The notes under the pieces were generated by a model. It was not told the origin of the DNA. It did no database searches and worked only from the letters and a program-made list of their open reading frames with translations. From the NCBI GenBank assembly GCA_946811695.1, contig OX328126.1, forward strand, positions 87,276,151 to 87,340,150: a stretch of DNA of 64,000 nt, read 5' to 3'. This stretch comes from Gonocerus acuteangulatus. Its lineage: Eukaryota > Arthropoda > Insecta > Hemiptera > Coreidae. A program made the translations under genes and the position numbers. Below, piece after piece: positions 21,779-34,535 of the stretch; the stretch's first letter is position 1, and the number at the start of each line of letters is the position of its first letter.

Positions 21779-22176
21779 AGATTTATTTTTCAATAGTGGA
21801 AATAGTGCTAGGTACTCTTGAACGACAGCAAATATTAAAAATTAAACATGAAAATATTAATCTACGCAATGTGGTTCATTGGATAATGCTTGCACACATT
21901 AAATAAATGGGGGAAAAAAACCATTAATGTTTGTACTTATGTTATTAATGAAACTAGTGGACAATGACAAACAGCGTGGTGACTAGATTGGTCATGTAAA
22001 ATAAACAATATGTGACATCAATGTTGATTTGATCTAGCGGGGTTGAGCCACAGAGTGTGCCACCTACACGCTGTGTTATTTTGAAGCTCATTCAAAGGAT
22101 ACAAGTCGTATTTTTTTTTTTTTTATTTTTTTTTTTTTTTACGGCGCACTGACACCCCGGCTATTAGTATTAATTT

Positions 22177-22211
<35 letters not shown>

Positions 22212-23008
22212 TATTCTTCCATTTTAAAAGTGTCCACCACTACCAATACATTTATTATGCTGGAAGATAAAATATAAGATAAAATTCTTAAAACTTCAAA
22301 ATGGCTTAAATTAATTCAATGCCTTGAACTCAATCAATGCCTTAACTTAACGATTTTTTTTTCTTAATAAAAGAAAAAAAAAAAAGAAAAGAAAAAAAAG
22401 TAGGCACCTCTCAACGTCATCTGAGCGTCTTTCTGGCGTTAATCGAGGACGAAGTTGGGAGGCCTTCAGCACAGAACCCTCATACTGTATCACTCATCAT
22501 ACAACCAGATGTATTTATATACAGGACGTAATAATCAATAAAGAAATATATATAATAATAGAAAAATACGTAGGTAACAGACGTAGGAATTTTAAAATCT
22601 AACGATCAGGAAAGCGTCCATATAATTGGTCAACAAAGGGAAAAAAGTATAAAAATTTAAATTCTTAAGAATTGTAAGATAAATTACAGGGGAAGTAAAC
22701 TTAATATAATATAAATAAAACTAATTGTGCCATGTATGAGAAAGTATAGTATATAGCAGAATCAGGACAAATTTTAAAAAAGATGATAAAACAACATTTT
22801 AAAAGTTACAACAAAACTGCTTTAGTGGGTAATGCATTAAAACATAAACAAAAATTTGACTTCGAAAATGTCAAAACAGAGAAAACAGTAAATAATAATC
22901 GGAAATACAGTATTTATATAATACATTCTGGAATACAAAAAGCTATATTTAAAAATAATGATATCAGTGGCATTTTATTATTTTTTTTTCTCTGGAATTT
23001 GATTTTTA
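21779..23008. other. T-rich unassigned region
   Basis: Poly(T) tracts at 22111-22140 and 22178-22208 are separated by acggcgcactgacaccccgg, perhaps old LINE or SINE tails. No exon or element could be identified. Confidence 0.35.
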
Positions 23009-23604
23009 AACCATGACAATACCGCTTTTAAACCATGACAATGCCGCTTTTAAACCATGACAATACCGCTTTTAAACCATGACAATGCCGCTTTTAAACC
23101 ATGACAATGCCGCTTTTAAACCATGACAATGCCGCTTTTAAACCATGACAATGCCGCTTTTAAACCATGACAATACCGCTTTTAAACCATGACAATGCCG
23201 CTTTTAAACCATGACAATACCGCTTTTAAACCATGACAATGCCGCTTTTAAACCATGACAATGCCGCTTTTAAACCATGACAATGCCGCTTTTAAACCAT
23301 GACAATACCGCTTTTAAACCATGACAATGCCGCTTTTAAACCATGACAATACCGCTTTTAAACCATGACAATGCCGCTTTTAAACCATGACAATGCCGCT
23401 TTTAAACCATGACAATACCGCTTTTAAACCATGACAATGCCACTTTTAAACCATGACAATACCGCTTTTAAACCATGACAATGCCGCTTTTAAACCATGA
23501 CAATGCCGCTTTTAAACCATGACAATGCCGCTTTTAAACCATGACAATACCGCTTTTAAACCATGACAATATCGCTTTTAAACCATGACAATGCCGCTTT
23601 TAAA
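23009..23604. repeat. 22-bp minisatellite, about 27 copies
   Basis: Unit ttttaaaccatgacaatgcc plus gc. The main variation is gccgc versus accgc, in an irregular alternation; one unit reads atcgc and one gccac. Confidence 0.95.
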
Positions 23605-23756
23605 CAGCTCTTTTGTCAATTTTGATTTGATCGGTAAAAATGCGACATAAACCCCTTTAAAAAAATTAAATAGGTACACTTAGTTAAAAAAAAAATATTT
23701 TATTTTGGGCGTATCAGCGTTTTAGTTAAAACTCTTCCAACTTCTAAATTTTCAGT

Positions 23757-24785
23757 ACAGTAGAACATGGATAGTTCGAACTTCGATAATTCAAAATCCT
23801 AGGCTGCCTAGGCATACCTGCTCTCATTAAAAACAACTAAAAATTCAAACCGCTCTAAAAATACAGTGGAACATGGATAATTCGAACCTCGATAATTCGA
23901 AACCGTCTTTAATTGGAATATTTCTCTTGGTCCCTGGAATTTAGGGCATAAACAATGTAAAAAAATCGTGGTTAATTCGAATAAAAGTTTGGATAATTCG
24001 AAATTTTTAGGAGTCTATACCTCCAATAGGAAGTGGACAGAGAGGTGGTCGATCTTAAATCTTGTGAAAATATTCTCCCCTTTGGGTAAGAAGGATAGTA
24101 AGATACGGATGTAGGAGTTCTGGGACAAGAAGCGCGGCGGTCCCATAGTCTAGTTCTTGGACTCTAGGAGGTCTGCAAAGTGGTGGGTCGCGCTTCCTCC
24201 CTTCCAGCGGTTGTTATACTTACATCCTGTCGTTTTATCCTAGATTTCCCTCCCACCATCCCTCCCTACTTCATTTCTTATTCAGTTATGAGTCAGACAG
24301 CGCCTAGATCTGTTGTATTGTTTGTGCCTAGAATTTCTGGTGTACAGTGCAGTTCAGTGAGTTGTTGATTTAAGATGTCGAAGCCTAGAAGTTATAAAAC
24401 TTTAACGTTGTCAGAAAAAATAGCTGCGATTAAAGAAGTTGAAAAAGGAATAAAGAAAAAAAAATTGAAATTGCTGTGGACTTTGGAATTCCTCCTAACA
24501 CTATATCAACTTACCTGAAAAATAAAGAAAAAATTCATGCCCATGAAAATGATTTTTTTTCAAAACAATAGACATTTATTTTTTACTTTTTTGATAAATT
24601 AATTATTACTTATTTACGTAATCATCCATTTATGAAATGTTTGTTATTGTTTAAATAAAATGTATGTAATTTGTTTTAATTAAAAAATGTTAAAATATGA
24701 AGTTCGTTCGATTTTTTATCCCCTTATTTTCAAAAACTTTTATTGTATTTTGTTCAAGAAATTTTGGATAATTCGATTTTTTTTA
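23757..24785 (+). mobile_element. pogo/Tigger-like element copy 2, 3'-truncated, with a nested end fragment
   Basis: The main copy starts CAGTGGAACATGGATAATTC at 23864 after TA. A further Tigger end (CAGTAGAACATGGATAGTTC) lies at about 23758, separated by the block shared with 5373-5445. The 3' terminus is missing: similarity to copy 3 stops near 24785, 150 nt from a receptor exon. Confidence 0.8.
24375..24570 (+). pseudogene. Tigger transposase N-terminal HTH only
   Basis: The ATG at 24375 opens MSKPRSYKTLTLSEKIAAIK then EVEKGIKKK. After a one-base shift it continues IEIAVDFGIPPNTISTYLKN then KEKIHAHEN and a stop. This is the psq/CENP-B-type helix-turn-helix by which pogo/Tigger transposases bind their ends. 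The second DNA-binding half and the DDE domain are absent in all three copies. It cannot catalyse transposition; an unshifted version could bind element ends. Confidence 0.75.
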
Positions 24786-24942
24786 TTCTTTACTTCGGAA
24801 ATGATCTCAGCTCCCCGAAATTTCCCTAGCCCCCCAAAATTAATTTCTATATACGCCCATCCTCGATATATGCCAATGCAAGTAAGCTGATCCGGCTTAA
24901 AGTAAGCAGAGATATAAAGATGTTGCCTTCTTTGATACTGAC

Positions 24943-25121
24943 TGTTGAACCAGCAGGACTCATTGCCTATCCCAGGTCTCAGATGTGTCGGCAGGATATC
25001 CACATGATCGGCGATGCCCGCCAAGACCACGATGATGGTGGGGTTGATCCAGGCGTAAGCTGAGTACAACAGGAATCTTCGCAGTTCGCGTCGTTTCCTG
25101 TTCACCATAGGACGCATAGAC
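24943..25121 (-). CDS. Mth-like GPCR, internal exon encoding ICL2, TM4 and ECL2
   Basis: This 179-nt exon starts after tttgtttcag and ends before the donor gtcagt. It encodes 59 whole residues from SMRPMVNRKRREL through LLYSAYAWINPTIIVVLAG to PGIGNESCWFN. The basic stretch RKRRELRR fits intracellular loop 2, YSAYAW plus the hydrophobic run fits TM4, and PGIG..SCWF is the typical Mth-like second extracellular loop, with the Cys that usually bonds to TM3. Its first base completes the codon begun by the TM3 exon and its last base begins the codon finished by the exon at 6838-7009, so all three splice in frame. A truncated Tigger element ends about 150 nt from this exon's donor side. The donor gtcagt is weaker than gtaagt but is the site that preserves phase. 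Confidence 0.92.
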
Positions 25122-25299
25122 CTGAAACAAAGAAGAACATTTTTCTGTTTTATTTAAATGGACCAGTTTAGCTGATCTAAGAAAATTGCCCAATTTTGTG
25201 AATCCTCCATACCAAGAAAGTCCATTCCACTTGCATTAGCGAGTTTCCAAACCGTTCCTATCTCTAGTGATATTTTGAACTCGAACATTAACACATAAA

Positions 25300-27127
<1,828 letters not shown>

Positions 27128-27555
27128 TATATACATATATATATCATACTGTTGTCCGTTCCTTCTTTAGCAGGCTCAAAAACAGTCCGATTTTGATCAT
27201 TTTTGGTGCAAATATCATTTGTCCCATTTATTTCTATATCTATTTATTTTTAAAATATGCAAAATTGTTAATAATTTATATTAGATACAAATGATTTTAA
27301 TGGGATCTTCCCATCCACAATTAATACACTCAGTGCAAAAATTTGAATATTTCGAATCTTTGGTACTCGGGCACAAAGAACACATTCCTTTCATTCTCCC
27401 TGCCAGCCGCTGCTTCTACAGTCACTGGCAGAACAAAAATTCCCTCATCTTCTAAATGTGAATTTAGCCTTGTTTTGAAGGTCCTTGGTAAGGTTTGGCA
27501 TATTGACCTGGCAATTAGATGACTTTGGAGAAGTTGATGGCAAAGGTCAAAAAGT
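27128..27555. other. No recognisable feature
   Basis: Intronic-looking sequence beyond the large inverted repeat. Confidence 0.4.
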
Positions 27556-28220
27556 CCGACTCGCAGGAACTGCGTCATCTTAGCGCGGTTCCGCGCATCT
27601 CGAAGAAATGGAATAGATTCGGCATCACAAATCACAGGAAACTGACAGTAGGCAACTTGCACAGAAGCGGATAATTCTTGAGGAAGGCTGAATACGCCAA
27701 TTATGTACTTAAAACGTACTCATTCTTCGACTTCTGCTCAGAAGGTTCTATTCCAAACAACCAAAAATTCTTTATCATTTTAAGCTTCTTGTTTTACTAG
27801 TAAGTTGCTCTATTAGCACCGACATCCAGGGTGCAGCCAGGTATTTTCTCAGCGAGCCCTGAGATGGGAAAATGTCTGGCGCCGGTGGGGATCGAACCAC
27901 GCTTATGATCTTCCGCTTATGATTCTAGCGCGCTAGCCACTAGACCACGGGAGACCCCTCGTTTTACGGATATAATCAACTGTAAAAATGTGCTTCGCGG
28001 CAAATAAAATTCCATTCTCTGGTGGGTTAAATCTTTTTATAAAATAAAAAATAATGATAACTTCAGTTGTCAATTCGAAACAAACCTATGTATACGCCAT
28101 CATGATTGGCCGCAGCCATCTTGATCACCACAGCCACTCCAAACTTATTACCAATACCTTTTATAGCTTCTTGGCTTATTTTACTCATTTTGAAATCTAT
28201 GTTGTTTCTTTTTTGTAATT
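27556..28220 (-). mobile_element. (TA)n-family element end, inverted copy of 36820-37290, split by a SINE
   Basis: Shares aagtccgactcgcaggaact, acaaatcacaggaaactgac, caaccaaaaattc, aataaaattccattct and the aagatggctgtgg region with 36820-37290 in reverse. The uninterrupted copy shows that the SINE at 27803-27958 was added later. Confidence 0.75.
27803..27958 (-). mobile_element. tRNA-derived SINE, family 2
   Basis: Minus strand begins GGGGTCTCCCGTGGTCTAGT (A-box-like TGGTCTAGTGGCTAG) and contains the B-box GGTTCGATCCCCACC. The body continues ggcgccagacattttcccat to a gtcggtgctaatagagc end. Acceptor stems cannot pair, so it is a SINE and not a tRNA gene. Confidence 0.75.
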
Positions 28221-28439
28221 AGTTATGTTTAAAAACTATACATGACTTGATGCCCGTAACATCCATCAAATGAAGAAATACAGCTAGGGGATATCTAATA
28301 GTTTTTAGACAATCTCACAATAACAGAGTAAGCATGTGGTCACCTCGGGTCAAAACGGGTGAAATAAAAAGAACAATTATCACTAGCACTGTCAAATGTA
28401 AACTGGAGTAAAGCAGCGGAGGATGTAGGAGGTAAGCAT

Positions 28440-29141
28440 TAGGGAGCACCTACACTGGATCCGTTCCGATCGAATCCAATAGCCACCGACTGTCGGAAGA
28501 AAAACAAGCACATGCATCTCAATGGAGGTGCCTACGTTGGTACCGACCCGATCCAATCCGGTCCAATCCAACGGCCACCGATTCTTGGCCATTTAAACTT
28601 GTTTGTTTCTGGACCGAAAAGGCAATATGGCGTCAAGCCACATTTAGTGTTTCGAAAAGGTCTACAGGTTCTAAATCTTAACCGATTTCAATGCATATCT
28701 TTTATATATGAAAGAAAGTAGCATTTAGAACAACTTTGTCAATTCACATTTTTGTTTTTTGTTTCCCTTGCTTATTAATGTGCGTGGAAAGATGTTTGTA
28801 ACCATCCAACGTCTATAACCTTCCAATATTTATAACCTTCCAATGCTTATAACCTTCTAGTTACCTTTCTTATAAATCATTTTAAAATATAAATACCAAT
28901 ACTTCTCTTACGTCCAACATTCAACCTTATCGAAAATTTCTATGCTTATTAGGCGGTATTTCTTAACTTAATCACTCATTTTCACTTCACTACGAGGTCA
29001 TTACTGACGATCTGTGACTAAATCGGATCAGATCGGGTCGAGACGAATGTAGGCACTCACGTCGTCCGCTGTTGGCCGTTGCCGATCAAACGAAATCGGA
29101 TCGGACAAAATATGGGCCCAATGTAGGTGCAGTCTAAGGCT
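28440..29141. mobile_element. DNA element with imperfect inverted ends
   Basis: Left end gcacctacactgg and right end ccaatgtaggtgc are inverted. Subterminal copies (ggtgcctacgttgg, cgaatgtaggcac, gacccgatccaatccgg, cggatcagatcgggtc) repeat inside. No protein recognised; superfamily not assigned. Confidence 0.55.
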
Positions 29142-29510
29142 CAAGCATCTACTTGCAGGATTTGGCATGAATATATACCAAAGAAGAGTATCGGGTCACT
29201 ATGTCCAGACGTGGCCACTCACGGGTTAAGCGCCTATTTTGTGCGCAGAGGAGCAAAGCTTACGTGTAGTTCAAAGAAGGTGTAGTTCAGAGAAGGTATT
29301 CCTCTCATGGTGTTTGTTCTAATGGAGGAATATTTGTTAAAGCACGCCTTCGAAGCTATTATCTTTGATGATGACATCAGCTATTCAAACATTAGTCCTG
29401 GTATCTGCACTCCTTTGGAGTCAAGCCGTAGGATTGTCTTACAAAGGACTAAACTGCTTTCTCTTGCAGCTCTCTAGAAATGAAGCATTCTTATGTATAC
29501 TTGTTTAGCG
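29142..29510. other. No recognisable feature
   Basis: Only a short local duplication is visible (gtgtagttcaaagaaggtg, then gtagttcagagaaggta, at 29273-29298). Confidence 0.4.
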
Positions 29511-29563
29511 ATGAGGACATAGGACAATGCACCCAACCTGGGTGCATTGTCCTATGTCCTCAT
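29511..29563. repeat. Perfect 25-bp hairpin with 3-nt loop
   Basis: atgaggacataggacaatgc-accca pairs perfectly with its mirror across loop acc. It lies just upstream of a LINE relic, so it may be a 5'-junction artefact like that at 47720-47781. Confidence 0.9.
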
Positions 29564-29579
29564 GTAGCTTGGGTGACTT

Positions 29580-30000
29580 AAGCAGACATACTTACAAAGA
29601 CAAAACCTACAGTACTTGCACGAAGTTTCACTACATGACTTGCAAACCGAGGCCAAAAGTATAATTACAAAAAATTGGCAGCAATCTTGGCACATGATGA
29701 AAGAAAACAAACTCCGAGAAATAAATCAATCAGTTAGTAAATGGCCTTAAAGCAAAAGAAACAACAGGAGAGAAGAAGTTATACAACGTTGTTTAAGAAT
29801 TGGCCATTCACGGCTCACACACATACACATCATGACGAGTCAGAAGAGATCGAATTTTTAACATTGTGACTCAACACTGACCATAAAACACTTACTGAAA
29901 GAATATGTACTTAGACAAAACTATGATTTACCGTACAACATGACAGACCTACTCGGTGCTATGAGCGATTATATAAATATAAATACAAACGAAAAACAAC
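29580..30000 (+). pseudogene. I-like LINE ORF2 C-terminus, decayed
   Basis: With stops tolerated, the frame reads NWQQSWHMMKENKLREINQS, then NRREEVIQRCLRIGHSRLTH, STLTIKHLLKEYVLRQNYDL and PYNMTDLLGAMSDYI. This is close to the copy at 43640-44158. Several stops and the loss of a Cys in the zinc cluster make it a pseudogene. Confidence 0.8.
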
Positions 30001-30176
30001 GCATCTCGATGGGAAGATAAGGGTGAAAAGAATTGTTGATAAACAGAGAATATGTTACCATTAAAATAAAAAATTGAAAATATTCTTGAATCTACTATCA
30101 ACTGACTGACAGATATACAAACCATTGTAACTGACCATTATATCTGATATCTTATACATATTGAAGTGAAACCAAT

Positions 30177-30432
30177 ATCGTCGTTACAAATGCAAAGTAC
30201 CGAATGTGAAAATTACTACTTTTCAGAGAGAAAAAATTTGTATTCATTGCTTTGCTTTTGGACAGTCAAATAGTCGGCAGATTCGGCCTTTTGACAGTGG
30301 TTACATTCCCCTTTCACTGAGTGAACTTAGATTCGAGATTTTTCCTTCCATCAGTCCAACAGCAATCAGTAAAGATTGAATATGAAAAATGAGTTTTTTC
30401 ACATTCGATACTTTGCATTTGTATCGACGATA
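30177..30432. mobile_element. MITE with tcgtcgatacaaa-type ends, copy 1
   Basis: Begins atcgtcgttacaaatgcaaag and ends ctttgcatttgtatcgacga. The interior (cttttcagag, ggacagtcaaatagtcggca, caatcagtaaagattgaa) matches 41005-41257. Confidence 0.8.
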
Positions 30433-31190
30433 TGATATTTTTATATTTTCATCTTTTAACATTTGATATCGATTCTTGTTAAAAGTCTTTCAAATGAGAT
30501 GAAAGCTTTTTGTACCAAATTTCACCAAATCGAATCATTTTTGAGGCTTTGAGAGAGCGAACAGACAAATGTATAAAATTTTGACATCAGGTAGGCATCC
30601 TGATGCCTATATTGGGTTGAGACCAAACATCAATGTTTTACCCCTTACCAGGATAGCTAGACAGAAATATATATATATATTTCTCTCAACCAGCTGAGGA
30701 GCAGTCCGAATATTCCACATTTACAGATGATAAAATAAATCATTTACTAGTTTTTGACTGTTCGTATATTTTTCCAATATCTGTAATTACGACATTGTTG
30801 CCACATTTTATAGACCGGTTCTCGTTCTAAGGTAAGCATCTTCAGCTGTAGGATGGGTGACCGCCCAAGGAAAACACGTGTCCTCGGTAAAGAAGTGGCA
30901 CATTAGCATGACATTAATCTCCTGGCAGTTAAAACGTAGATAGAAACTATTACAAACATTTCTTGAAAATTGTTAGGAATTCGTGGATATAAGAATATAT
31001 ATGAACTTTGGAAGATGGAAGAAGGTAATTGATGTTTCGCATATGTTGTTTTCTTTCTATTCCACCGTTTCAATTCTAAATCCGGATGAGAGTGAGATAT
31101 TTCCTGGTGGATCCCCGTGATAAAGCTTCGACAACAAGGACTATTGTTGATCGGTTGCCACTCCTTCGTGATTACAGGGGAAGTCAAAGC
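30433..31190. other. Mostly unassigned; 5S-like scrap inside
   Basis: 30815-30890 contains accggttctcgt and gatgggtgaccgcc, resembling parts of 5S rRNA and so a degraded 5S-derived SINE. Nothing else is assigned. Confidence 0.35.
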
Positions 31191-31486
31191 TCAGCTGTAG
31201 TCCACGCTTCCGCTTACTACTACTAGGGGAATAATTTCCTCTTTTCGGTTAGCCAAAATGTGATTTCTGTCTGTAAGGAGGATCGATGAAATCGGGCCGA
31301 TAACTTGGCTGGTGAGCCCGAAACCTCCAAGTCTTTTAACTGGTATGCACTCTACAATAATATTTGTATAACTGTCTCCGAAGGTGGACTTCTCCGAACA
31401 ACTCAGTACAAGAAGTCCACTAAAGACTTCGACGATATATGGCAGAATAAACATGCCTTGGTGTTCCACAAAAGCATTTTCAACTA
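31191..31486 (-). other. Unassigned open frame
   Basis: About 98 codons (from before MEHQGMFILPYIVEV to GSVDYS and a stop), with a hydrophobic stretch GMFILPYIVEVFSGLLVLSC. I do not recognise it. It is somewhat less AT-rich than its surroundings and a second open frame follows at 30903-31187. It could be a decayed transposon ORF; no splice pattern ties it to the receptor gene. Confidence 0.2.
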
Positions 31487-31571
31487 AATCTTCAGAAAAA
31501 TTAATTAACTAATAATTGTATGTGTTTCCCAATGCACCATCAATGCAGGTTCTTGTAAATAAACAAAACAA

Positions 31572-32339
31572 GGGTCTTTTTGCGAAGACCACATCCAGTT
31601 ACTTTTGAAGTAGCAGTAGTGATTTATAACAGTTACTCGTACTCGCTGATAAGCTTACTGATTAGCTTATAGGTTCTTTGCTGGTTATCTACTACTTCTT
31701 GACTCGTTATCTACGGTTATAATTCATATTAGATAATGGCAAGCAATATTAATTAATAAAAAGGTTAATATGATCAAAATCAATTCTCTCAACTATGAAA
31801 TAAGTTATTACGCTTTAAAGTTGACTGTTTTGCAGGTTATGAAGGATAACAAACAACGTTATTTGTAAACAAACATATTTTATTCCTTTTCTCTCTCTCT
31901 TTTTTGGATATTTTACATTTATTAGGCATTACATGCTATGCGTTTCCGCTCGCTACGCTAAAATATCAAAACCCTAGTCAATCCAACTCCCAATTAATAG
32001 AATTATATTAATTGTAGCGACTCTAGTCTATCCAACTCGCTAAAATTAATAGGATTCCATTAATTTTTCCCAGTAAGAAACCAATCCCTTTTACTTTGTC
32101 AGGAACATCGCGAACTAATTGTAAAAGACTCATTTTTCTCACAAACATGAGCAGAGCTTTTTCATAAACAAAAGCTAATTCACTGTTGAAGGTTACTTTA
32201 CTCCCAGCAAGAACGAATGCAATTGGTCATCCAATCCTCCAATAGGAAGGCAAAGGAGTTATGCGCATGCGCTAAATCACTGATACAATCACTACTGCTA
32301 CTTCAAAAGTAACTGGATGTGGTCTTCGCAAAAAGACCC
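31572..32339. mobile_element. hAT-like MITE, copy 2 (768 bp)
   Basis: Same inverted ends as copy 1 at 12573 but inserted in the opposite orientation. A perfect 8-bp target duplication caaaacaa is at 31564-31571 and 32340-32347. Confidence 0.93.
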
Positions 32340-32347
32340 CAAAACAA

Positions 32348-32850
32348 ATCATGGAACTGAAAAGAAGGACGGATATGTAAAGCTAACAAAAAATAAAGCA
32401 GAGTTGTAGGATGAATCCATTCATTGATACCCACTAATAAAGCAAGAAATTAAGACAAAGTTGTCTATGCAAACAACGCTAAGACATTAATGAAACTTTT
32501 ACTACCCCAACATCATATAACCCTGCTAAAGACAAGGCTTCTGTTGATGCGCACACCCGTTCGATATACTCTTCATCAGATCTGTGGTTCTACTAATATC
32601 CTGTTAATGTTGGAATATTTATCCCATAAATCCTGTAGAATTTATTACCGCTTTCTTTGGAGGAGTGTTTTATATCGATCGGTATTAAACACTTCACGTT
32701 GAAACATGTTTAAACTTTCTAAGAAGTCTATGAGTAGTTTCGCATTGTGCAAACATACATCGGGGAAGGAAGCTGTTAGTTTAAGATACTTCAATGTACA
32801 GGCACTTCCCTTTTTGGGGAAAATTCACTTTTCTTTTAATTAGCTCAATA
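32348..32850. other. Unassigned, with a degraded hammerhead-like string
   Basis: The minus strand near 32545-32585 reads CTGATGA, then agagtatat, then CGAAC. One A of GAAAC is missing, so this is at best a relic. Confidence 0.3.
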
Positions 32851-33470
32851 TTAATTTATTTATTTGGAGGGCTCCATATAAAAGGTGATCTGCTCAAAAA
32901 AATAACAAAAAATAAAGAAAAGAAAAATGAGAATAGATGATAATATTGAGAAATATAATAAAGGAATCGCTTATGAATTAATTGTCAATGATCTGAAAAT
33001 TAAATAGAGCAAAATAATAGGCTTTAATTATAATAATAATTGATCAAATAATATGATGTCAAACCGTGAAAAAAATTAAAAATAAAATAAATAAATAATA
33101 ATAAATAAATTATGAGTTAAACAAGATAAATAATAATAATAATAATAATAATAATAATTAATAATGAATTAAAAAAAACAGTAAATCGGTCGACAATTAT
33201 TGTAACACTTTTTGTGGAAAATTAAAAAGTGGTTTATTTGTAATATCACTATATTTTATTGTATGAATTCGTAGTCTGTAGGTAAGTCAGTATAATAACA
33301 ATGCATGGTCTGTTATCTGATAACAGTTCGCTAAGGTCCCGTGGTGTCGGCAGGCTGTATCTTTTCATGCAGTCTGTTAGTAGGTGTTTCACAGTCAAAG
33401 GAACGTTGTTTGTCTTGGCATGTCTTGTTCTGTAAATAAGTGTTAGTGAGTCAGTAGTGTATGTCCGATA
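32851..33470 (-). pseudogene. I-like LINE 3' fragment, minus strand
   Basis: The minus-strand frame reads HAKTNNVPLTVKHLLTDCMK, LPTPRDLSELLSDNRPCIVI, then YLQTTNSYNKI and a stop near 33253. The 3' UTR carries gagcagatcac and an ATAAATAAAT tail near 32866. The 3' UTR is extended by AAT-rich simple repeat at 33120-33170. Confidence 0.8.
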
Positions 33471-33860
33471 AATAGTTGATTAGAACACTAAGAATGAAAA
33501 CAAAATTAAAACATCAGAACAAAGGGTAATTTTATTTATAGTACCATGAATCTGTCCATAGAATATAGAAGTAGTTTTGACCCGTGTAAGGATTGGTCAT
33601 TAGCGACTTACATACCGTTGTTTAATGACGAAACAAGAACAACAGCAATGTAGGAATGCAGATAACGTCTAACGGTAGTGCGAAACATCCGATTTAGGGG
33701 AAAAAACTGCTCTGATTTCGGTATAATTTTTGAAGTATTTTTTCGTAATGAGTCGAATGTACCACTAACAATTCGAAGGAATAATTGATTTAGAAGATAA
33801 ACGAATTTTAAATTAGGAAAAAGAGAGACACTCGTCAATATATATGAGACACACACACTA
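33471..33860. other. No recognisable feature
   Basis: AT-rich spacer between two oppositely oriented LINE fragments. Confidence 0.4.
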
Positions 33861-34440
33861 ATGACAGTGATTTTTCAACAAATACAAGACCTACAAACGT
33901 ACGGCATACAAATGGCTCTTCTGTGGATACCCGGACACATGGACATTCCAGGAAATACAGAAGCCGACAAATACGCTAAACAAACAACAGAAAAATGTAC
34001 AATAGACGTGGAAGAACTGACACTACAAGACTTACATATTAACGTAAACTTACAACTTGAATGGCAAAACATTTGGACTAGAACACAAAACAACAAATTA
34101 AGGAGAATTAAGAAAACTGTAAGTGTTTGGTCATCAAGCAACAGATCAACTCGAAGAGTCATTACTAGATTACGTATCGGACATTCGTTGCTGACACATC
34201 GCTATTTAATGACAAGACAAGACAGACCAGTTTGCGCCATATGCAACGCAAACTTGACTATAAAACACATACTGACTGATTGCAAAGAACGAGACAGACT
34301 AAATTTGCCGCACGACATGAACTTTTGACAGACAACAGCCCACACTTAAACACAATACTCACTCATCTTAAGACTCAAACATTTACAATTTCATTTAGCA
34401 CAGTAGAATTTATTAAAACATGTACGACTTAACGTGAAGT
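33861..34440 (+). pseudogene. I-like LINE ORF2 C-terminus (end of RNase H plus tail)
   Basis: Starts in the last part of RNase H (LLWIPGHMDIPGNTEADKYA, containing the final Asp). It continues through RVITRLRIGHSLLTHRYLMT and CAICNANLTIKHILTDC to PHDMNF and a stop. The expected ELLTDNSPHLNTILTHLK follows in another frame, so the end is frameshifted. No reverse transcriptase. Confidence 0.85.
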
Positions 34441-34535
34441 GTAGTAATGGACACGGTCCTTAAACTTTAAGGACGAGAGTTGTCAATGCGGAAACATTTA
34501 ACACAAGAGTGTTAAAACAATAAAAAATAACAACA

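Noticed and set aside
23009..23604. Possible CRISPR-like array
   Set aside because: Repeats are contiguous 22-bp units without unique spacers, so this is a minisatellite. The same holds for the 38-, 49- and 60-bp arrays.
32545..32585. Fifth hammerhead-like locus
   Set aside because: CTGATGA is present but GAAAC reads GAAC and stem II cannot form well.
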